A stretch of DNA of 64,000 nucleotides from Sipunculus nudus (GCA_026874595.1 CM049321.1:5696979-5760978), one strand, 5' to 3'. Numbered from the stretch's first letter, positions 51,401-62,150 are shown. The notes: a model not told the origin generated them from the letters alone. Made by a program: numbers and translations.

Positions 51401-54400
51401 TCCCTCATTTTTAGTTTATGTTCCCTTAAATTTGTCTTATTGAAATCGCATATTTAAAAATTTGCCAAATATTGGAGGGTCACACCTAAGACCTGTGATA
51501 AATTCCTATAGCAAATTATTCACAAAACCCTTCTGTAGCTTAATTTGCATACAGATTAATGAACTCCAGTTTTGATGTCAGGAAAATGTCTTATAATGCG
51601 TCTGTAACGTTTGCAAGAGTTTTCCCCGTAAAAACTATCTGAGGTGGTTGGCTACATGAATGTTGAATTTCTTTAGTTGTAAAACACCCTTTACACAATT
51701 CAGGTTCGTCTGACCTGGTGCCAGATAACCTTATTAAATGGCTGTCGTATGGACTGGCTCACTGCACGTGTTAAACAGATGAATAATGACCAATAAACAG
51801 TCTGTCTGCGATTTGATCGGGGTTTTCTGTCCTATTTCTATTATACTGTCAAGGGGTTATCTTTAGTGAATTGATTTAGATATTGGAATAGGGTCCTTAA
51901 ATATAAAAATAACAAATAAAACGACGTAAATAATACCTATACTCATATGCAATCAATACATACACCATGGATGGATGAGAAAATTCATGAACAATTTGGA
52001 GAATTGTTTTAAATGTTATGTGCTTAGAATTGTTTAGATGTTTAGAATAATCAATTAATCCAAACAGTGTTCTGATAAATTGAGATTTATTCAGATAAAC
52101 GAATGGTATAACATATTAATTAACTATAATTCATATTATAGCCCGACGGCACGGTTGCCCCTATTCAGGGCTTTCCTACCCAAGATGATGGCATCATTCG
52201 CATAGAGAGTATAGGAGCAAACATAAAGTTTTCGATTATACCTGAGGGTGTGGAAATCTTTTGGCATGGGGCTTATAATCTGGAGGTCTGTGTAGGAGAC
52301 CAGTGGAGACAAAATCCAAGCAGGATGAACGGTCTATGTGGAAACAATAACGGAGAGTGAGTTTTAGACTGGCCCCGTTGATATGTTTTACTATGGCCAT
52401 GAGGCATGACCTGAGAATATGTAGGAGGGGCGTAGGTTAGCCCATCTGGCTGAAAATAATATAACTAATTATTACTCCTGGTCGATGCAGACATTCTCGA
52501 GTCAGTTTTTTCTATCCAAACAATAAATAAGGTTTTGGTACATTTCAGTGGTACATAAAATAAATAAAAATCTGATCTATGCGATTCTGTCTCCGGGTAG
52601 CCATTTGCCATTTTAACTTTACCAAGCTGCCACACGCAGACTTTTATATGCGTAACTTAAAAAAAATATTATGCTGATTGTAATATATAATTTAAACCAT
52701 TGTGAATAATCAAAACCAATATACTGAAGCAATAATAATAAGGTAATGAATTATATTTAATTTCAAACTTAACTGGAGAAAAATACGTTGTTGCATAGAC
52801 AATTTTATATGCTTGGTACGCTGGCATGAAGATCGCATTCTTAAGCCTATCAGGTCGCTATGAAAATTAGAATAACTTATATAAATATATGGAAAAAAAT
52901 ATATAAACTGTGTGTGGGATAAGAGCTTCATGAGATGCAAGATACAATTTTTCATTGCAGTAAAACTGATGATCTGGTCACTAGCGATGGCACGGTCCTC
53001 GAGGAAAGAAACTTTGATACATATAAAATATTCGGCGAAAGCTGGAATGTCCAAGATGGGTATGTTCATAAAAAAGATTCTATTATAAGACATGTTCATT
53101 CATTCACACACACGCAGACAGACATACACGTTCAGAACTAGTGTATATTTGAAGCTGTCTGAAAGACAAACCTTTGAGTGAACCGAAAACACTAAGATTG
53201 GTCATAAATGGCCTTTCTTGTAACACAAACTGTGTATTAGGACCATATTTGGCCAGTGCCATGGGTGGTCTTTTTACAAAGGTTTCACTTTACAAATTCA
53301 GGTAGGCTTTAACGATACACCTGTGTACCGCCTCATCCCGACACACATCCAAGTATCGCCCCCTTCTATCAATGGTAGTTACATCTGTCGGGGCGGCTAA
53401 AACTAAGAGTTCGGGTCCATTTTATCGGCATCAAATATGGCATTTTTAGATTCCGAATTATAAAAAAAAAATCCTGAGAGGGGCGATTCCTATTGCAGTA
53501 TCCGAGAGGTATCTGTTTTAATATAACAAAACATACAATACTGGATCATATCGGATGACGGTAACTTGCAGTACGCATGCTGCTGGAAAGGTATATAGTC
53601 CCGTTGTTATCCACGATCCCGCTAGAGTAATTTGTATTAAAAGTAAAGCTCGTCTAGTTATTAGAGAACGGTGGACTACTTGTCTCGTCTGTCAAAAGAG
53701 TAGAGTCGTATTGCTTGTGAATAAGATAGCGCATAGAATAATGGAAAACGACATTCAATAACAGTCTATCTCCGCAAACCACATATAGGCGTATACGGTG
53801 AATCATGATTGGCAGAAGGGAGTAAAATGGCAACTAATTCGCTGACACTTAACAATTATATTTTAAGTTTTGCTCGTAATAAATCTTTTAAAACAATAAA
53901 ACATGCAGACCACGGGGCTGGAATGTAATATACCGTGCCATATATCATATCATTGATTAATACGTATCGTTGGTCATTGCAAAATGTTAACTGATATATA
54001 TATATATATATTTATATATTTATATATTTACATAATGGCACAGCTGGATCCCTTATTAATATATAATTATTATCCAATACTTGCCTCAACATTTACTTTA
54101 ACTAGTTCCACCCGAGTGTCTACATATGAATATATGAACAGCCTAATAACATATATACATATATATTTAAATATTTAAAAAAAAGTGTTTTAAAATTATT
54201 TTTACATTTTATGTATTTGTTAATATATTTTCTTATTATTGTATTTTTGCTAAGTTTTATTTTTTTAAATATTGTTCATTTAAATATTTATTTTTTTATG
54301 TATGTGAAGTCGAGTTCCCTTACAATATTCATTTTCCTAATGAATTTTTCACTGAAAAAAAATACAAATATGTTCTCGAATAATTGAGCGGTCTACAAAC

Positions 54401-55292
54401 TATCACAGAAACATGGTCAGTGAATGCCAGCTCACCATTTACATGTATTCAGATATTCTAAAACAAGGTACAGAGCCAAATATGTCTGTGTATATTTTGT
54501 GACAGGATGAATATGATGACGGAACCCCCTCAAACGGATATATATGTGTGTGTGTGACTGTATATTACACGCTTTCATTGTAGGTGCAACGGAACACCGC
54601 CCCCTGAACGTGAGTACTCTATTTCAGTTTTTGGTTGTTGCAAGCTAACCACGTTGTGGGGAGGGAGGGGGGGGGGGTAGCCTATCTCCTGTTTGCCTAT
54701 TACAAGTATTCCTTGTGTCCTCTGGGCAAGTCATTACTGGTTTATACCCCCATTACACGTCCCCGGTAGCCCCTAGAGAGACCGGGCCTGCTGTCGAGTC
54801 CTCATTTAACACTTTTGTCAAAAAGTCCCGCATTAGCCGCTGTCAGATTCGAACCCACAATTTCCAGTGCACCAGACCATACGTTACAGACGCTAACAAC
54901 TCAACTTTCGACACTAGGAGTGCCAGAAAAGTAAAAGTATTATGTGCATGGGGATGGACAATGTAATCGATTCCCCCGGCACTATTCAGAATATCCCCTA
55001 ACTTTTAGGCATGGGGGATGGGCAATGTAATCGATTCACCCCAGCACTATTCAGAAAATTATTTTATTGGAAATGAAAAAGTAATAAACTGAATGATACA
55101 TGTATGGTTCCATGTATGGGTTTACTAATTCATATTTTATCTAAACCTTGTTTAAAATAAAATTCAACTTGAAACTCTTTACCTTATTTTCTTTAAAAAG
55201 ATAATACTTATTTTATTATATTTGAAATGTAGTTCAGTCCATAATTTTTAAATGTGTCATAAATAATACATATATATATACACACATCCATA

Positions 55293-55339
<47 letters not shown>

Positions 55340-57008
55340 GTACAGTTTAGAAAATTGATACTCTGGTATATTTGTTACTTACAAAAAATCTTGGCAAAAT
55401 TTTAAGATATCGGCAAAGATTTCAGAACGATGTTTTTGAACTTTATTTCAGCACAACTGTATTAAAGGGAAATACTTTTTTAAACCCGTCAATAAAATGT
55501 TGCCTTTTGAATGTAAGCGAAATCAAGTCGTTTTTATAAAATGGTATTATGAAAATATAAAATTTGAACTGTTATTTGCTGACTGATGTTTTCTTGTATT
55601 GCAGAGTGGGCATGTTGTAAAGTTTGCGGAGACCCTCACACGACTATGCTGGATGGTCTAAGATTTGACGTCAATGATGTATGTACATATGATATGATTC
55701 TAACTGAAGATGGAAAATTAGATATGGGTATGAGGACAGTCCGACGAAACAATAATATGCGTCGAAGCTGGGCTGATAAAATCATCTTCAGGCAAAACGG
55801 AGGAGAATACAGCATGGACCATACATCCGTCTCCGTGGTGAGATATATATTCATTAAGTTTTTATCTTGATTGGTTCGTTACATGGCTGGTTAATTGGTA
55901 ATATGTATCCATGATTGGTTGATAACTAGATATTAATCCCTTTTACAATGAAAAAAAGGGGTATCACTTTGAATTACCAGTGATGTACCACTGGGTGTAT
56001 ATCACTCCAGACTAAATTCCAGGTATTTATCTCATAAGTGCCACACGGCCGCAGCAGTGATGAAGGACTCGAGTCCGGTCTTGGACTTGTACTCGGACGC
56101 CGAGATAAGGATTCGAGAAATCAAACCAAGTTTATCTGGCATCCAGTAGAAAAAAAACTACGTCACAAATTATGTAACGATGGTATATATTTGTGGAATG
56201 TTACCAGAATATTAAACAAATAAGACTGACTGAAAATTAACAGGTTGTACTGTTTTAAGATCGCATATTAAGCATTAAAAATAAAGGCATCAAAATTTGA
56301 CCACTAAAATAAGGCCTTGTTCAATGAAGTAAGGTAACCGAAAGCGTCTACAGGCCAGGTGCTTAATGGTAGAAACTGTTGCAATATGCTTAAAATTTAC
56401 TGGTATTAACGAATGTCTTTTAATTACCCCAATACGTGATTATCTAAGCTGTTCAGATTATCCGAGTTGTAATCGATTCGCATTTCAGATGATAAACATG
56501 AATTATTTCTTCAGATACCTATATACACGGCATAAAATTTCTTTTCTTTACAGAACGGAAATGCTGTGACGCTTCCCTACGAGGATCAGGAATTTGAATG
56601 CTACATGAAAGAGCAGGGGCTTTGCTGTGAATCCCTGCAAGAATCTATGAAAGTTTGCTCACCTAAACCGTATTGTTACAACCTTTGCCTAGATCATCAA
56701 TTCGATGGCACTGTGTCGGGCTTATGTGGGAACGACAATGGCGTGTAAGCGGATATTTAGCATCTTAAAGGATACCACACTTTTGTAGAGAAATCAACTT
56801 ACCCAGTTAGACCAGGCTTTGAACCTGAAGAATTAACGCCTCGGGAACTCTTAAGGCTAAGCCAAACTAAATCAAAACAAATCCTTTTGAAAAAGCACCA
56901 TCAGAAACGCCAGAAAAAAAATATGGTAAACGAGTTGAAGCGGTTCTCTGTTCTTGTATTGCATGTCCATACTGTCCTATGTTCATACACATGAACTATA
57001 ATTATATA

Positions 57009-57079
<71 letters not shown>

Positions 57080-59152
57080 GCTTTATGAAGCAAATCTAAA
57101 CTTTTATCAAGTCCCATAAGTAAATGTCAAGTGAATGTCCTCTCCAGCCATGGGGTACCCGGTTTCATGTCTAATTTTTGTATGTTTATGTATTTTAGGG
57201 ACAACGACGACCTTATAACCAGGTATGGTGAGGACGTGAACAACGAGCCAAACGGACTCGAGGCATTCATTAACAGCTGGAAAGTAGGAGAGTAAGTATC
57301 TATTTAACCTTAAAAAACGCCCATGTCTCACCATCTCTGGTTTAATTGATACCGAAAATAGTGACATACTTTTCGGAGTTTTAAGGTTAACCTTTTATTT
57401 TATTATATATATTTCTGTATTAATCCAAAAGTTGTTTTAAATTGATATGAGACACCATTAAGTAAAGATGACTTTAAACCAAGGACAAGGTTAGTGTATA
57501 TATTTGTGCTTCTTTACTCATATTCATGTAATTTTATTAAGTGTTAAAAACTAAAAGGTATGCTATTTTAAGCACACAGAACTGATAAGTCGCTTTAAGG
57601 GGACTAATATTAAACTACATTCCAATATCTCAACAATTTGTTTTTGTTATTCTTCTTTCATGTTTCTGTCCTCCCTAATCTAATTTTTCAATTTTGATTC
57701 AATAACAGTTTCACTTTGATTTTAAGAAAGACACAAAAACAAAAGGAAACAATAGAAATGACACTTTTGAGATACTGTCATGTAGTTCACTATCAGTCCA
57801 CTAAAAGAAGTTTACTGTATGTAGTTGCTTTAAATTATATTCCTTTTAAAATAAAAGTTTTATTAATGTTACAGAATCATATTTTATCAGAAAGAACATT
57901 GATGAGTATTTAAAATAATGTATACTTTATGTAGTCTTTCAACAACTATAGATCTATTTTAGATGCAATGATTTTGGCAATTTTGTTAAAGCTACTAGAA
58001 ACATTCCTGTCAGGGCCGACAAACGTTTTCTGTAATCCTTTATTAGAACACACGATTTATAACTGGGGGCCAGCCAACATCTGGTATGGCTAATTTTGTC
58101 CTGCTTTGTTTCACTCACAGATGATTGCATTTATGGTATTCCTGTATGTTAGGATACAGCAATAGTGATCATGACATATCTAGAACCTACAGGTGCAGTA
58201 GTCAATTAGCCTGATAACAAGAGGACATGGCAGGAGAGGAAGAGGGTGCTACTGCCAAGCCGCCCGGTCCGAAACAGGAATTAAATACTTTAGATGTACA
58301 AACTTAAGCTAGCAAAGAAAAAGGGGGATGAGCGTTACCTCCCCCCCCCCCCTTCCAAAAGAAAAAAAAACCATAGGTATTACTGTTGAGACTCCCCCTT
58401 ATAAGGAGTGAAAAGAGTCACTTTCCCGATAGTGTCCACAAAGAGGAGGGTTCACTGTATATGATTTGTTTAATTGATACATATAAAGTATAGGGTGTCT
58501 ATTACCGGGACATGTGAAAGTATTATATGTATACCGGTTCTATGACTCGGGGGTTGAACACAGGACTCAAAGCCGGGAGGTCGCGAATTCACATAGCCCC
58601 AAACCGAAATGTAACTCTGCAGATTTACAAAATTAGATTAAGAATTAGATAAGAGAGCCTTATAAATGGAGGCGGTTACCACCACCAAACAAAAAAAAAT
58701 TAAAAAAGGTATGATTTGCATTAGAATATCATCAGGGGATGAATAGCCATGAGAAAATAAAAATAAAATTATTTTAAATTGATCTTTTAAAATCAATTAG
58801 GTTTCAATGTAAAAATTTATATACCAGATATATTTAACAGTTGGATAAGTAATTTTTTGGGGTTTCTGTATGATGGAATCAGGAATTTCACCCTTGAGAA
58901 ATAGCACAGAGCTTAAATTCCCAAAATAAACATCACGAATATAGAACCAACCGGTTTGAATGTAGGTAGAAGCCACTTGAACAAAAAATCTTTGTTCCAT
59001 AATGTTGAAGCCCTACCTAATTAAGACTCATAAAATGATTCAGGATGATAGCATTCGATACAGATGAGCCGATAATTTTGACAATCAAGGGAAAACGGAT
59101 AATTTCATAATCTTAGTTCATATTATCTTTCACTCACAGCTGCTCTGCATAG
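48391..59152 (+). CDS. Secreted protein with two tandem VWD-type modules
   Basis: Ten coding exons join in frame to give 390 residues: 48,391-48,433; 50,688-50,714; 50,928-51,160; 52,142-52,356; 52,961-53,059; 54,584-54,609; 55,605-55,837; 56,554-56,744; 57,199-57,291; 59,140-59,152. Every junction has AG and GT. Residues 1 to about 23 are a signal peptide (MMYKGTILILSVLSFLAEVQ), so the product enters the secretory pathway. Module 1 (about 24-214) starts with CCK and ends at the calcium-loop motif GLCGNNNG (165-172) and a SWNVQDGC strand. Module 2 (about 215-390) has CCKVCGDPH (219-226), GLCGNDNG and SWKVGDC. Possible N-glycosylation sites are N81, N95 and N208. Module 1 lacks GDPH. The protein is much shorter than mucins or von Willebrand factor. 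Family knowledge suggests an extracellular matrix, mucus, shell or coat protein; that role is inference. Confidence 0.88.
48996..49013. repeat. Poly-G run in intron
   Basis: About 18 consecutive G in the first coding intron, on the sense strand. Confidence 0.95.
50688..50714 (+). CDS. VWD gene, 27-nt micro-exon (end of signal peptide)
   Basis: Acceptor ATCTTGCAG and donor GAG|GTCAGT flank 27 nt that complete the signal peptide (FLAEVQGAR). Phase 1 in and out. Without it the signal sequence would be too short to be convincing. Confidence 0.8.
50928..51160 (+). CDS. VWD gene, module 1 first exon (233 nt)
   Basis: Acceptor TTTTCACAG, donor TTG|GTATGT. It encodes ICCKLSGNGNYKQFDNPP, a region with cysteines matching the VWD start (SNCVYNFASD), and the strand-rich block ending DGKTYYLNYTEVQL. 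It has N-glycosylation motifs NST and NYT. Phase 1 in, 0 out. Confidence 0.9.
52142..52356 (+). CDS. VWD gene, module 1 second exon (215 nt)
   Basis: Acceptor CATATTATAG, donor AGA|GTGAGT. It encodes the second half of VWD module 1, including PEGVEIFWHGAYNLEVCV and the diagnostic GLCGNNNG calcium-loop motif. Phase 0 in, 2 out. Confidence 0.92.
52961..53059 (+). CDS. VWD gene, module 1 third exon (99 nt)
   Basis: Acceptor TTCATTGCAG, donor TGG|GTATGT. It encodes DKTDDLVTSDG and the closing FGESWNVQDG strand typical after the VWD calcium loop. Phase 2 in, 2 out. Confidence 0.88.
54584..54609 (+). CDS. VWD gene, 26-nt linker micro-exon
   Basis: Acceptor TTCATTGTAG, donor AAC|GTGAGT. It encodes the linker CNGTPPPE between the modules, with an NGT glycosylation motif. 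It is needed to bring the next exon into frame. Confidence 0.8.
54700..54945 (-). mobile_element. tRNA-derived SINE in VWD gene intron (minus strand)
   Basis: On the minus strand, an A-box-like AGTTGAGTTGTTAGCG (54,890-54,905) and a perfect B box GGGTTCGAATC (54,846-54,856) are spaced as in a tRNA. A non-tRNA body (ctaccggggacgtgtaatgg region, 54,745-54,770) runs toward 54,700. It lies antisense within the intron downstream of the 26-nt exon. Its body differs from that of the SINE at 37,490, so it is a separate family. Confidence 0.75.
54947..55072. repeat. 63-bp tandem duplication in intron
   Basis: catggggatggacaatgtaa (54,947) recurs as catgggggatgggcaatgta (55,010), and both continue through atcgattc, a C-rich step and cactattcaga. 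Confidence 0.88.
55264..55336. repeat. (TA)n microsatellite in intron
   Basis: Interrupted then pure TA run directly upstream of the exon at 55,605. Confidence 0.95.
55605..55837 (+). CDS. VWD gene, module 2 first exon (233 nt)
   Basis: Acceptor TGTATTGCAG, donor GTG|GTGAGA. It encodes ACCKVCGDPHTTMLDGLRFD, the canonical VWD start with GDPH, then NDVCTYDMILTEDGKLDM. Length and phases equal those of the module 1 exon at 50,928. Confidence 0.93.
56554..56744 (+). CDS. VWD gene, module 2 second exon (191 nt)
   Basis: Acceptor TCTTTACAG, donor CGT|GTAAGC. It encodes a cysteine-rich stretch (eight cysteines) ending in FDGTVSGLCGNDNG. Module 1's equivalent has only two cysteines in this exon, so module 2 has gained disulfide potential or module 1 has lost it. 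Phase 0 in, 2 out. Confidence 0.92.
57014..57077. repeat. (TA)n microsatellite in intron
   Basis: About 60 bp of TA between the exons at 56,554 and 57,199. Confidence 0.95.
57199..57291 (+). CDS. VWD gene, module 2 third exon (93 nt)
   Basis: Acceptor TGTATTTTAG, donor AGA|GTAAGT. It encodes VDNDDLITRYGEDVNN and the closing FINSWKVG strand. Phase 2 in, 2 out. Confidence 0.9.
58535..58640 (-). mobile_element. Possible tRNA-like SINE fragment
   Basis: The minus strand carries a B-box-like GTGTTCAACCC (58,551-58,561) preceded by gcgacctcccggctttgagt, which resembles a tRNA anticodon-arm region. No clear A box or body is visible. Confidence 0.35.
59140..59152 (+). CDS. VWD gene, predicted terminal coding exon
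   Basis: Acceptor TTTCACTCACAG. Joined in phase 2 it encodes D-C-S-A and a TAG stop, so the end reads WKVGDC, parallel to WNVQDGC in module 1. An alternative acceptor at 58,120 (GTTTCACTCACAG) would end the protein at once (E then TGA). I prefer the distal one because it supplies the expected cysteine and lies 150 bp before a poly(A) signal. Confidence 0.55.
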
Positions 59153-59302
59153 GGATGTGACAGTCACGTGACAAGGGAACAGACTTCCACCGAACACTTG
59201 CCACACCGTTGGAGATGGGCTTTCGACGTCACGCGGAACATTTCTATCAAATCTCGACAACGGATTGAGCTTCGAAATCCGGCAAAAAAGTTTTGTAAAT
59301 GA

Positions 59303-59308
59303 AATAAA
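59303..59308 (+). terminator. Poly(A) signal AATAAA
   Basis: Canonical AATAAA about 150 bp after the predicted stop of the VWD gene. The position fits a short 3' UTR. Confidence 0.5.
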
Positions 59309-59381
59309 TTTAGGACTTACATAAGTGCAGTTCTATAACAGAATATTAATCTGTATCATGTTGTTGATATTCAATATTAAT

Positions 59382-59426
<45 letters not shown>

Positions 59427-60228
59427 AATTATGGCACAGCTTGATTCCTAATTATATATAAAGAATATCCAATACTTGCCTCCCAAATTTATTCAAGTCT
59501 TATTATATATATATTTAAATAATTATTTAAAAATTGATTTAGTCATTCTGTATTGCCCTGATTTTAACATTCACTTGCACATGGTGAAGTCCGGATGAAA
59601 ATAAAGCATCCTGGTACACCGATAAAGTATTTTTTTTTCTCTTCAATGTGATATTTGTCTTTTCTATACATCTGTCTGCGTGTGACTAGTCGTGTGTTTG
59701 AATGTAGTGTAAGTTTTGAGTGTTTTGCAATGAACAATTCAAAAGAAGAAAGCACTCAATGAGTGCATTCCTCCGCCAAATCATGGATTCTTCCAAGCCC
59801 GACTCAAACTTTAATCAACCCAAATCGGGACATTCAACATTTATACAAATTCAATTCATAGAAATCATTCGGTGATATCTACAAAAGCATTTTTATAACA
59901 CAATCAAATGAGATAATATTAGCAAAGCATGTGTTTAACTTATGTTCTAACATATCGAAGAATAGTTTTTATTACACACATTTATACAGTTCGTCCAACC
60001 AGTTTATGTTTTCATTTTTTATACACAGCAATTATCACACAAAATAAATTATATATGTAGATTTCACAGAAAACCCCCTGGATTTTAATTCAATAAGAAG
60101 TGCCGATGTCCAACTGCTACGGTCTGTGCCCCCCCCCAACTAATAATATGCTAAAATCATGTAATTTCAAATATCGTGATAATGATTTTATATACCACAA
60201 TTTCCTTATATTTGCTGAACAACTTTCA
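59309..60228. other. Intergenic stretch with (TA)n
   Basis: It contains (TA)n at 59,384-59,424 and otherwise AT-rich sequence. A segment near 59,750 (gcactcaatgagtgcattcc) contains a short inverted repeat. No gene is seen. Confidence 0.5.
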
Positions 60229-60404
60229 TCAAAAACCTTCCATCTTTAACATTTGTCTAACCTGCCGAGAGTAGAAGACATCTGTAGACTTTGAGGTACC
60301 AGGGTCAGAGGTCATGTTCACTGGACCAACTTTAAAAAAAGATAGCAACACATTTAAAGCTAAACTCTTTACTAAAACCTTTCCATCTTTCACATATGGT
60401 TTCC
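60229..60404 (-). CDS. Candidate terminal exon, minus strand, unknown protein
   Basis: Acceptor TCTTCTTTTGACAG precedes an open stretch that joins in phase 1 to 60,621-60,695. Together they read VLIPFDQLIWKPYVKDGKVL, then VGPVNMTSDPGTSKSTDVFY and a C-terminus RQMLKMEGF with a stop at 60,229. The pattern of hydrophobic-P-F-x-x-L followed by Y-V-K-D-G-K is faintly like the last strands of MATH/TRAF domains, but this is weak. An internal ctatctttttttaaag looks like an acceptor, so exon structure is uncertain. Confidence 0.3.
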
Positions 60405-60620
60405 CTGTCAAAAGAAGAGATTTTGTTTTTCATGTTTGATGCTTCATTTCTTGAAAATGCATGTGCCCGCATTTTTGGTAAACTATTCATCCTAGACCTT
60501 ACATGTTTCACTTAGGGATCACGTAACAATAGGTAAAGATCCATATTAATTTTGAAATCACAAAGACAGAGGTTAAGGTTATGGAACCAACCTACTAATT
60601 TGTATGCTGACCAGGCTTAC

Positions 60621-60695
60621 AGATTAATTGATCAAATGGAATTAGTACTTGTTGCTTGGGATGCTCCTCTTCTTTATGTTGGAACACGACTCTCA
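60621..60695 (-). CDS. Candidate internal exon, minus strand (75 nt)
   Basis: Acceptor TGTTTGTTTCAG and donor TCT|GTAAGC bound 75 nt with phase 1 at both ends. It reads RVVFQHKEEEHPKQQVL and IPFDQLI. It splices in frame to 60,404-60,229. I found no upstream partner exon ending in phase 1. Confidence 0.3.
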
Positions 60696-60779
60696 CTGAA
60701 ACAAACATTATTCTTAATGTAACAAATGATTGTATCTGATATTATCACTAATCACGTTATATTATTTGTAGCCCTGATT

Positions 60780-61050
60780 TTATGATTTTAAGCTAACGGT
60801 AACAGTAAAATCAAGCTTGACGAATAATAACTGGCAGTCCTGGTTGTACAACTGCTTCTTTGCTACGACTACTTCTGGTACAAAATTTGTTTTATGGCCG
60901 CAGGAAGGCTCAATTTTTTTGTTATAATTAATCTTATTTCTTGTTTTAACAAGACATTTTGAAAATTCATTGTCAAACAATTCACACACACACATATTTC
61001 CGCTCTTCAAGCGCTTCACGAGTTTTCCGGGGGCGCAGTCATGTCTGTTA
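60780..61050 (-). CDS. Minus-strand open stretch, cysteine-containing, unknown
   Basis: An open frame reads HDCAPGKLVKRLKSGNMCVC, continues through CGHKTNFVPEVVVAKKQLY and ends LFVKLDFTVTVSLKS. A weak acceptor (TTAACAG) lies in front. No donor gives the phase needed to join the exon at 60,695. It may be an exon of the same candidate gene or a chance frame. On the plus strand the same place has ATGTCTGTTAACACG|GTAAGC, a possible tiny first exon in the other direction. Confidence 0.2.
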
Positions 61051-62150
61051 ACACGGTAAGCTAATCAGATTTCTTCTATCAGTTCTGCAGATTTGTTTAC
61101 ACCCCGAGACAATCAGATGTTAGTTTATCCAGCACTAGCTGACTTGGCGCCCTGCCAAACATGAAGAATCCTGCTATTTCTCACAGCGTGTGAATGGAAT
61201 GTCACTTGGAGGTCACGCTCTGTGTTCAGAGCGTAATAAAAGCTTAGGACCAAGTAAATCGCAGGTTTAGATATGGTCTTATGTTCATGAGTTCACTCTA
61301 AAAAAATATGGTTTCACCTGGTGTTTAACTTTTATTTGTATGGAAACGTGTTTAAAAATATGTTTTACTGTTCATTTTCAAACTGTAGTCCAAAGAAACA
61401 ATGTGATGTTGTAACATGTGTCACATATCTCCGGATTGCCTTACTACACAGGAAAGGCAACGACGATTGTTGGGTGGTTGTTTAAAGCTCTATTCCGATA
61501 AATATGACATGATAGTTTTAAAGCATATAAAAGCTTAGGACGAAATAAATCGCAGGTTCGATATGGTCGTTTTGGTCATAGCTTCGTTTAAAAAGCAGTT
61601 TTATATGTTATACATGATGGTTAACACGTTGTGCATGGACACATGTTTCAAAAGATGTTTTATTGTTTATTATCAATCTGTAGACCAATGAAATAGCATG
61701 TTTTGATTACATGTATGAAACGTTCGAAACATATGAGAAAATATATCACGCTCAGGAAATTTACACTAAACTTGTTGCATTCGGTTGAACATTTTGACCA
61801 GATATCCTCCACGTTTATCGGACCATATATGTCAGAGCTCATATTGGTCCGAGAGCTCGGGGGAGTTTATTTATGTTTTTGAGTGCAAAAGGTTTATGGG
61901 TTGTTTCTAGTGGAAAAATATATGGGAAATTCAAATATGAAATTCTTATCAAACTATCTGTAGCCGTTTTCTCATAAAACAGCTGAGAAGAGGGGTACCC
62001 ATATTTATGAAGGACACGAAATGCAAATCTGATAAAATCAATAAATAGTGATTTCTCAGCTCATAACTGACAAAAAAAACAGGCTTTTGGTATCTATACC
62101 TAGGTTCTTATTCCGACAAACTTGATGGTTCTATTCACAGGCACTCGTTT
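61051..62150. other. No supported gene; duplicated motif
   Basis: The blocks ataaaagcttaggac-aagtaaatcgcaggtt (61,235) and ataaaagcttaggacgaaat with tcgcaggttcgatatggtc (61,528) repeat about 295 bp apart, with ttcaaactgtagtccaaaga and tatcaatctgtagaccaatg also paired. This marks an old tandem duplication at about 61,230-61,700. Confidence 0.55.

Noticed and set aside
52710-53099. 129-codon minus-strand ORF
   Set aside because: It lies antisense across a well-supported VWD exon and its intron, with no homology or splice signals of its own.
56038-56223. Coding exon near the gactcgagtccggtcttgga stretch in the VWD intron
   Set aside because: The stretch is a small CpG-containing inverted repeat. 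The flanking splice sites are poor, and including it would break the frame that the flanking VWD exons share.
58121-58140. Alternative terminal exon of the VWD gene
   Set aside because: The acceptor is good, but it would end the protein immediately without the cysteine expected from module 1 and no poly(A) signal is obvious nearby. It cannot be excluded.
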